Positions 60,815 to 64,000 of a stretch of 64,000 nucleotides of DNA are shown piece by piece. Position numbers and translations under genes: made by a program. This DNA comes from Actinoplanes sp. M2I2. Its GTDB lineage: Bacteria > Actinomycetota > Actinomycetes > Mycobacteriales > Micromonosporaceae. Where the stretch lies: positions 109,718 through 173,717 of the forward strand of contig NZ_JALPVJ010000019.1 of assembly GCF_023544445.1 (NCBI RefSeq), given 5' to 3'. Under the pieces are notes generated by a model, which saw only the letters and a list, made by a program, of their open reading frames with translations, did no database searches and was not told the origin of the DNA. Within the stretch, counting starts at the first letter, position 1, and every line of letters starts with the position of its first letter.

Positions 60815-61708
60815 ATGCGCCGACTCCGGCACTGGGGACCGGGACTGCTGCTGCTCTCCCCCTCGCTGATCCTGCTCGCCGTCTTCGTCTACGGCCTGAT
60901 CGCCTGGACGACCAAGGTGTCCGTCTCGGACGAGCACAACGCCCTGGGGTCGAAGGGCTTCGTCGGCCTGGAGAACTACACGAGACTGTTCACCGACGAC
61001 ATCAACGACCGGTTCACCCACTCGCTCAAGAACCTCCTGCTGTTCACGGTGGTGTTTCTGGTCGGGGCCATGTTCTTCGGCCTGCTGTGGGCCTTCATCC
61101 TCGAGCGCGGCATCCGGGCCGAGGGCTTCTTCCGTACGGTCTACCTGTTCCCGATGGCGGTCTCGTTCGTCGCGTCGGGTGTGGTGTGGCGCTGGCTGAT
61201 GAACCCGAACCAGGGCGAGAACGCGGGCGGCCTGAACGCCGTACTCGGGGGCCTGGGTCTGGATTTCGCGCAGAGCACCTGGTGGACCAACCCGACCTGG
61301 GGCATGGCGTCGATGGCCATCCCGGCGATCTGGCAGCTGGCCGGCTATGTGATGGCGCTGTTCCTCGCCGGGTTCCGGGGCATCCCGGCCGAGTTGCGCG
61401 AGGCCGCGGCCATGGACGGCGCCTCGACGTACCGCCTGTACCGCAACGTGATCTTCCCGCAGCTGACCCCGGTCGCCCTGTCGGCGCTGATCATCCTGGG
61501 CCACATGTCGATGAAGATGTTCGACCTGATCATGAGCGTCTCGGGTCCGCAGTGGCTGACCGAGGTACCCGCGATCTACGTCTGGCAGACGCTGCTGACC
61601 AGCGACTACGCCAAGGCCGCAGCCATCTCCATCATCCTGCTGCTGCTCGTCGCCGTCGTCATCGTGCCGTACCTGATCTACACGAACCGCCAGGAGAAGA
61701 CCTCATGA
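60815..61708 (+). CDS. Sugar ABC transporter permease (MalF-type)
   Basis: 297 aa, six helices. The EAA loop is ELREAAAMDGASTYRLYRNV followed by IFPQL. ATG 60815 has AAGGAG upstream. Heterodimer with the following permease (ATGA overlap). Confidence 0.95.
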   Translation: MRRLRHWGPGLLLLSPSLILLAVFVYGLIAWTTKVSVSDEHNALGSKGFVGLENYTRLFTDDINDRFTHSLKNLLLFTVVFLVGAMFFGLLWAFILERGIRAEGFFRTVYLFPMAVSFVASGVVWRWLMNPNQGENAGGLNAVLGGLGLDFAQSTWWTNPTWGMASMAIPAIWQLAGYVMALFLAGFRGIPAELREAAAMDGASTYRLYRNVIFPQLTPVALSALIILGHMSMKMFDLIMSVSGPQWLTEVPAIYVWQTLLTSDYAKAAAISIILLLLVAVVIVPYLIYTNRQEKTS

Positions 61709-62592
61709 CGACGACGTCTGTTGCTGCGCCGCCGCCGGTCGAGACGCTCGAGCCGAAGTCGAAGCCGCGCCCCCGCGGTGGGCCGGGATCGATCGTCAAG
61801 TACCTGCTGGCGCTGATCTTCCTGATCATCGTGCTGATGCCGCTGTACGTGCTGATCGTGACCAGCTTCAAGTCGGGCTCGGACATCGGCGTGACCAGCC
61901 AGTGGAACCTGCCCGAGACGTGGACGCTGGCATCGTGGGAGAAGGCGTGGAACGTCCTGCGCCCCTCGTTCATCCGCACCTTCGAGCTGGCCGTCCCGGT
62001 CGCGATCATCTCGTCGCTGATCGGCGCGGCCAACGGGTTCGTGCTGTCGCGCTGGCGCTTCCCCGGCGCCGACCTCGTGTTCACGCTGATCCTGTTCGGC
62101 ATGTTCATCCCGTACCAGGCCGTCATGATTCCGCTGCGCGAGATCATCACGACGCTGGGGATCCCGCCGGGCATCACCACCCTGGTCTTCGTGCACTGCG
62201 TCTACGGCATCCCGATCTGCACGCTGATCTTCCGCAACTACTACGCCACGACCGTTCCCGAGGAGCTGATCGAGGCGGCCCGGGTGGACGGCGCGGGCCT
62301 GCTGCGGACGTTCGCCCGGATCATCCTGCCGATCTCGATGCCGGGCTTCGTGGTGACGGTCATCTGGCAGTTCACCTCGGCCTGGAACGACTACCTGTTC
62401 GCCATCTTCCTGTCGAACACCCGCAACGGACCGATCACCATCGCGCTGAACGCTCTGGCCGGGGCCCAGTCACCCGACTACGCGGCGTCGATGGCCGGCG
62501 CCCTCATCACGTCCCTGCCGACCCTGCTCGTCTACGTGCTGCTCGGCCGCTGGTTCATCGGCGGGCTGATGGCGGGCTCGGTCAAGAGCTAG
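61705..62592 (+). CDS. Sugar ABC transporter permease (MalG-type)
   Basis: 295 aa, six helices after a Pro/Lys-rich cytoplasmic start. EAA loop ELIEAARVDGAGLLRTFARI followed by ILPIS. Last gene of the operon: no ATPase gene follows, so a shared ATPase of the MsiK type encoded elsewhere is expected. A terminator hairpin follows. Confidence 0.95.
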   Translation: MTTTSVAAPPPVETLEPKSKPRPRGGPGSIVKYLLALIFLIIVLMPLYVLIVTSFKSGSDIGVTSQWNLPETWTLASWEKAWNVLRPSFIRTFELAVPVAIISSLIGAANGFVLSRWRFPGADLVFTLILFGMFIPYQAVMIPLREIITTLGIPPGITTLVFVHCVYGIPICTLIFRNYYATTVPEELIEAARVDGAGLLRTFARIILPISMPGFVVTVIWQFTSAWNDYLFAIFLSNTRNGPITIALNALAGAQSPDYAASMAGALITSLPTLLVYVLLGRWFIGGLMAGSVKS

Positions 62593-62614
62593 CGCTTCCG
62601 GGTCGGCGCTTGCC

Positions 62615-62641
62615 CCCGGCACACCCGAACGGTGTGCCGGG
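62615..62641 (+). terminator. Terminator of the sugar ABC operon
   Basis: CCCGGCACACC, loop CGAAC, GGTGTGCCGGG, an 11-bp perfect stem 22 bases after the stop. Confidence 0.9.
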
Positions 62642-62713
62642 ACCAAGCGAAGTCTGAGTGACGATTCGGTCAAATCGCCCGTGGCGGACGAGACGAATAC
62701 GCAAGATCACCCG

Positions 62714-62719
62714 TACGAT
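62714..62719 (+). promoter_or_regulatory. Putative -10 (TACGAT) of a leaderless transcript
   Basis: TACGAT ends 7 bases before the GTG at 62727. Confidence 0.55.
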
Positions 62720-62726
62720 CTGGCCT

Positions 62727-63080
62727 GTGACCACCGAGGATGTGCGCCTCGCGCGCGCCGCCCAGGGCTTCGCCGAGCGCATGGCGTACGCCTGTCAGAA
62801 AGACCCCGCGGAGATCGCCCGCCGCCTGCGCACCCGCCGCGTCGTCACCGCCCTGACGGCCGGGTGGGCGGTCGTCGTCCCGATCCTGATCCTGTACGGG
62901 GTGACCGGGCGCCAGCGGGAGACCGAAGTCATCGCGATCGCCGCGTTGCTCACCGTGACGCTCCCCTTCCTGGCGGCGGTGATCGCCACGCACGGCCGCC
63001 GGTTCGGACTGGGCGCGGCGTACGTCGTCCTAACGCTCCTGATGGTCCTGCCCGCGATCTGGGTCGCCCAGCTGAGCTGA
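62727..63080 (+). CDS. Small two- or three-helix membrane protein, unknown function
   Basis: 117 aa from GTG 62727, the start compatible with the leaderless promoter and with a normal soluble N-terminus (TTEDVRLARAAQGFAERMAY). After a basic stretch (IARRLRTRRVV) come three membrane helices (ALTAGWAVVVPILILYGV, VIAIAALLTVTLPFLAAVIA, LGAAYVVLTLLMVLPAIWVA). No family recognised. Confidence 0.65.
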   Translation: MTTEDVRLARAAQGFAERMAYACQKDPAEIARRLRTRRVVTALTAGWAVVVPILILYGVTGRQRETEVIAIAALLTVTLPFLAAVIATHGRRFGLGAAYVVLTLLMVLPAIWVAQLS

Positions 63081-63241
63081 AGGCGTCCTGGAGAAGTAGG
63101 GCCACGCCGCAGCCCGGCTCCACTCCTCAAACACGCCTTCAGCACTTCGGCCGGCAATCCGTTCCAGGCCACCTGGCGGGTGGGCGGACGCAGTGGCTGT
63201 TTCTGACGAATGCTTACCACCGCCGCCGGTAGTGGGATCAG
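63081..63241. other. Short stretch with no recognised gene
   Basis: Frames on the minus strand read through parts of it but are not convincing proteins. Composition starts to shift to lower G+C here. Confidence 0.4.
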
Positions 63242-63562
63242 CTAGCGCGAGGAGGGATCCTCCGATGGGCGATTCTTCAACAGGATTCCAGAGCCGATGA
63301 CCACGCCCGGTGTCGCACCCATAAGTAGAGCCAGCGGCCAAGACATATCCATAACGAGTAGCCCGAATGCCGTACCGGCGGCAGCAATCAACACGATAAG
63401 CAGAAGAGACACTCTGTCACTCATTCGGATCCGCCAGCCCTTCGCTTTATCGATTGCCAGTGCGACCGCTGCGCTGACGCAGGCGTAAACAGCTCCTGCC
63501 ACGCCGGTACCGTGGGATGCCATGCCCGCCGGCCGCAGGGGTGCCCTACTCAGGTGTAGCAC
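63242..63562 (-). CDS. Small membrane protein, unknown function
   Basis: 106 aa from GTG 63562 (AAGG upstream); ATG 63523 would give 93 aa. Three membrane helices: GVAGAVYACVSAAVALAID, RVSLLLIVLIAAAGTAFGLL, WPLALLMGATPGVVIGSGILL, with a polar end (KNRPSEDPSSR). Base composition is lower in G+C than the rest of the window, suggesting an acquired segment. Confidence 0.5.
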   Translation of the reverse strand: MLHLSRAPLRPAGMASHGTGVAGAVYACVSAAVALAIDKAKGWRIRMSDRVSLLLIVLIAAAGTAFGLLVMDMSWPLALLMGATPGVVIGSGILLKNRPSEDPSSR

Positions 63563-63586
63563 CTATGCCTTCACTTCTACGGCGCA

Positions 63587-63621
63587 GTGCGGGAGAGGGG
63601 AACCGCCTGTCCCTCCCGCAC
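63587..63621 (-). terminator. Hairpin downstream of the decayed gene at the window end
   Basis: GTGCGGGAG pairs with CTCCCGCAC, with a further inner stem after a bulged A. Between the stop at 63629 and the start at 63562, both on the minus strand. Confidence 0.7.
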
Positions 63622-63628
63622 TATACGC

Positions 63629-63917
63629 TTATCGCCGCTTACGCGCCCGATCGATCACTGTGGCCACGATCAGGAGAGAAGTCGCGGCCATCAGCCATCC
63701 CCCTAAGCCTCTAGTCCTTTTAGCCTCTTCAGTGAGCCACTTCGTGCCCAATCCGCCAATGCAACCTCCAGCGGCACCGGTGACGACCCAATCGCAGCCG
63801 CGGGTAAGTTGCAAGCTCCGGCTTCGATGATTGCACCGGCAACGGCGCCTCAACAGCAGTGACTGCTGCACCGGTGGCGCAAGCCTCGCCATAGTCAACT
63901 GCCAGTGACGTGATCTC
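63629..63917 (-). pseudogene. Probable frameshifted remnant of a small protein with a Gly-rich membrane segment
   Basis: The last part (CDWVVTGAAGGCIGGLGTKW, then a membrane helix WLMAATSLLIVATVIDRA) looks like protein, but upstream in the same frame it turns into Arg/Leu/Cys-rich noise. A neighbouring frame gives the more protein-like TSTNLAEITSLAVDYGEACA just upstream, so one or two frameshifts are likely. The mix of Gly-rich hydrophobic segments recalls the ends of Rhs/polymorphic-toxin proteins, but this is only a resemblance. Confidence 0.3.
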
Positions 63918-64000
63918 AGCAAGGTTCGTTGAGGTACCGGTATTCGAAATGGGTGAGGTGTAGCGCTGCGGCGACGACGTCGCCGATTCTGCGGGGGCTG
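63915..64000 (-). CDS. C-terminal end of a protein entering from the right edge
   Basis: On the minus strand the frame entering the window reads SPRRIGDVVAAALHLTHFEY and continues RYLNEPC to a stop at about 63915. It looks like a genuine C-terminus, but only 27 residues are visible and no family can be named. Confidence 0.35.

Overview
The window is about 72% G+C, with GTG/TTG starts, TGA-dominated stops, many 4-base start/stop overlaps and likely leaderless promoters. Gene content (mycothiol-type DinB protein, DUF1684, MmcQ/YjbR, a large AAA-LuxR regulator, a sugar ABC operon without its own ATPase) fits a filamentous actinomycete, most likely Micromonosporaceae (Actinoplanes-like). Most genes are ordinary chromosomal genes. 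The last ~800 bases are visibly more A/T-rich and look like a decayed accessory segment.

Layout. 1-7 kb: end of a thioredoxin-reductase-like flavoprotein, a cNMP-domain sensor kinase, a DinB protein, two MFS transporters and a PrsW-type protease. 7-14 kb: membrane proteins, a Tat-exported hydrolase, a membrane protein with a coupled winged-helix regulator, a kinase-like phosphotransferase with a GNAT, an SDR, and a methyltransferase with a degenerate uridine-kinase-like N-terminus. 13.8-16.9 kb: a fully coupled molybdate operon (MerR/Mop regulator, modA, modB, modC) in which modB appears to start at CTG. 17-21 kb: a Tat-exported degenerate aldo/keto reductase, a 26-bp tandem array, a polysaccharide deacetylase and hypotheticals. 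21.3-26.4 kb: an exopolysaccharide-type operon (35-aa membrane peptide, processive GT2 synthase, GH26-like lipoprotein, nucleotide-sugar dehydrogenase) followed by a GH13 amylase. 26.5-35 kb: DUF1684, CbiZ, a GNAT with a repeat tail, secreted and surface proteins, an LTA-synthase-like phosphatase and a GGDEF-EAL protein. 34.6-39 kb: TetR plus a heterodimeric ABC exporter. 39-42 kb: a secreted six-repeat Calx-beta protein under a c-di-GMP-I riboswitch. 43-52 kb: an AAA-LuxR regulator, a two-component system and two ABC-2 export systems. 52-58 kb: RNase HI, a disordered repeat protein, MmcQ/YjbR, a coupled pair of MutS-like ATPases and a dehydrogenase. 58-63 kb: a LacI-regulated sugar ABC importer.

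How the parts fit. Several genes concern the cell surface: an exopolysaccharide synthase and hydrolase, a deacetylase, an LTA-synthase-like enzyme, a discoidin-domain protein and a Calx-beta adhesin. The adhesin's leader carries a c-di-GMP riboswitch, and a complete GGDEF-EAL enzyme lies about 5 kb away, so c-di-GMP control of adhesion is a reasonable inference.

The most unusual signal is recurrent: at least five genes (18059, 23854, 26446, 50174, 59136), and probably a sixth (19454), have their last codons plus stop codon duplicated in tandem just downstream (units of 15-26 bp, 2-10 copies). Two other genes carry minisatellites inside their coding sequence. This looks like a shared process acting on gene 3' ends.
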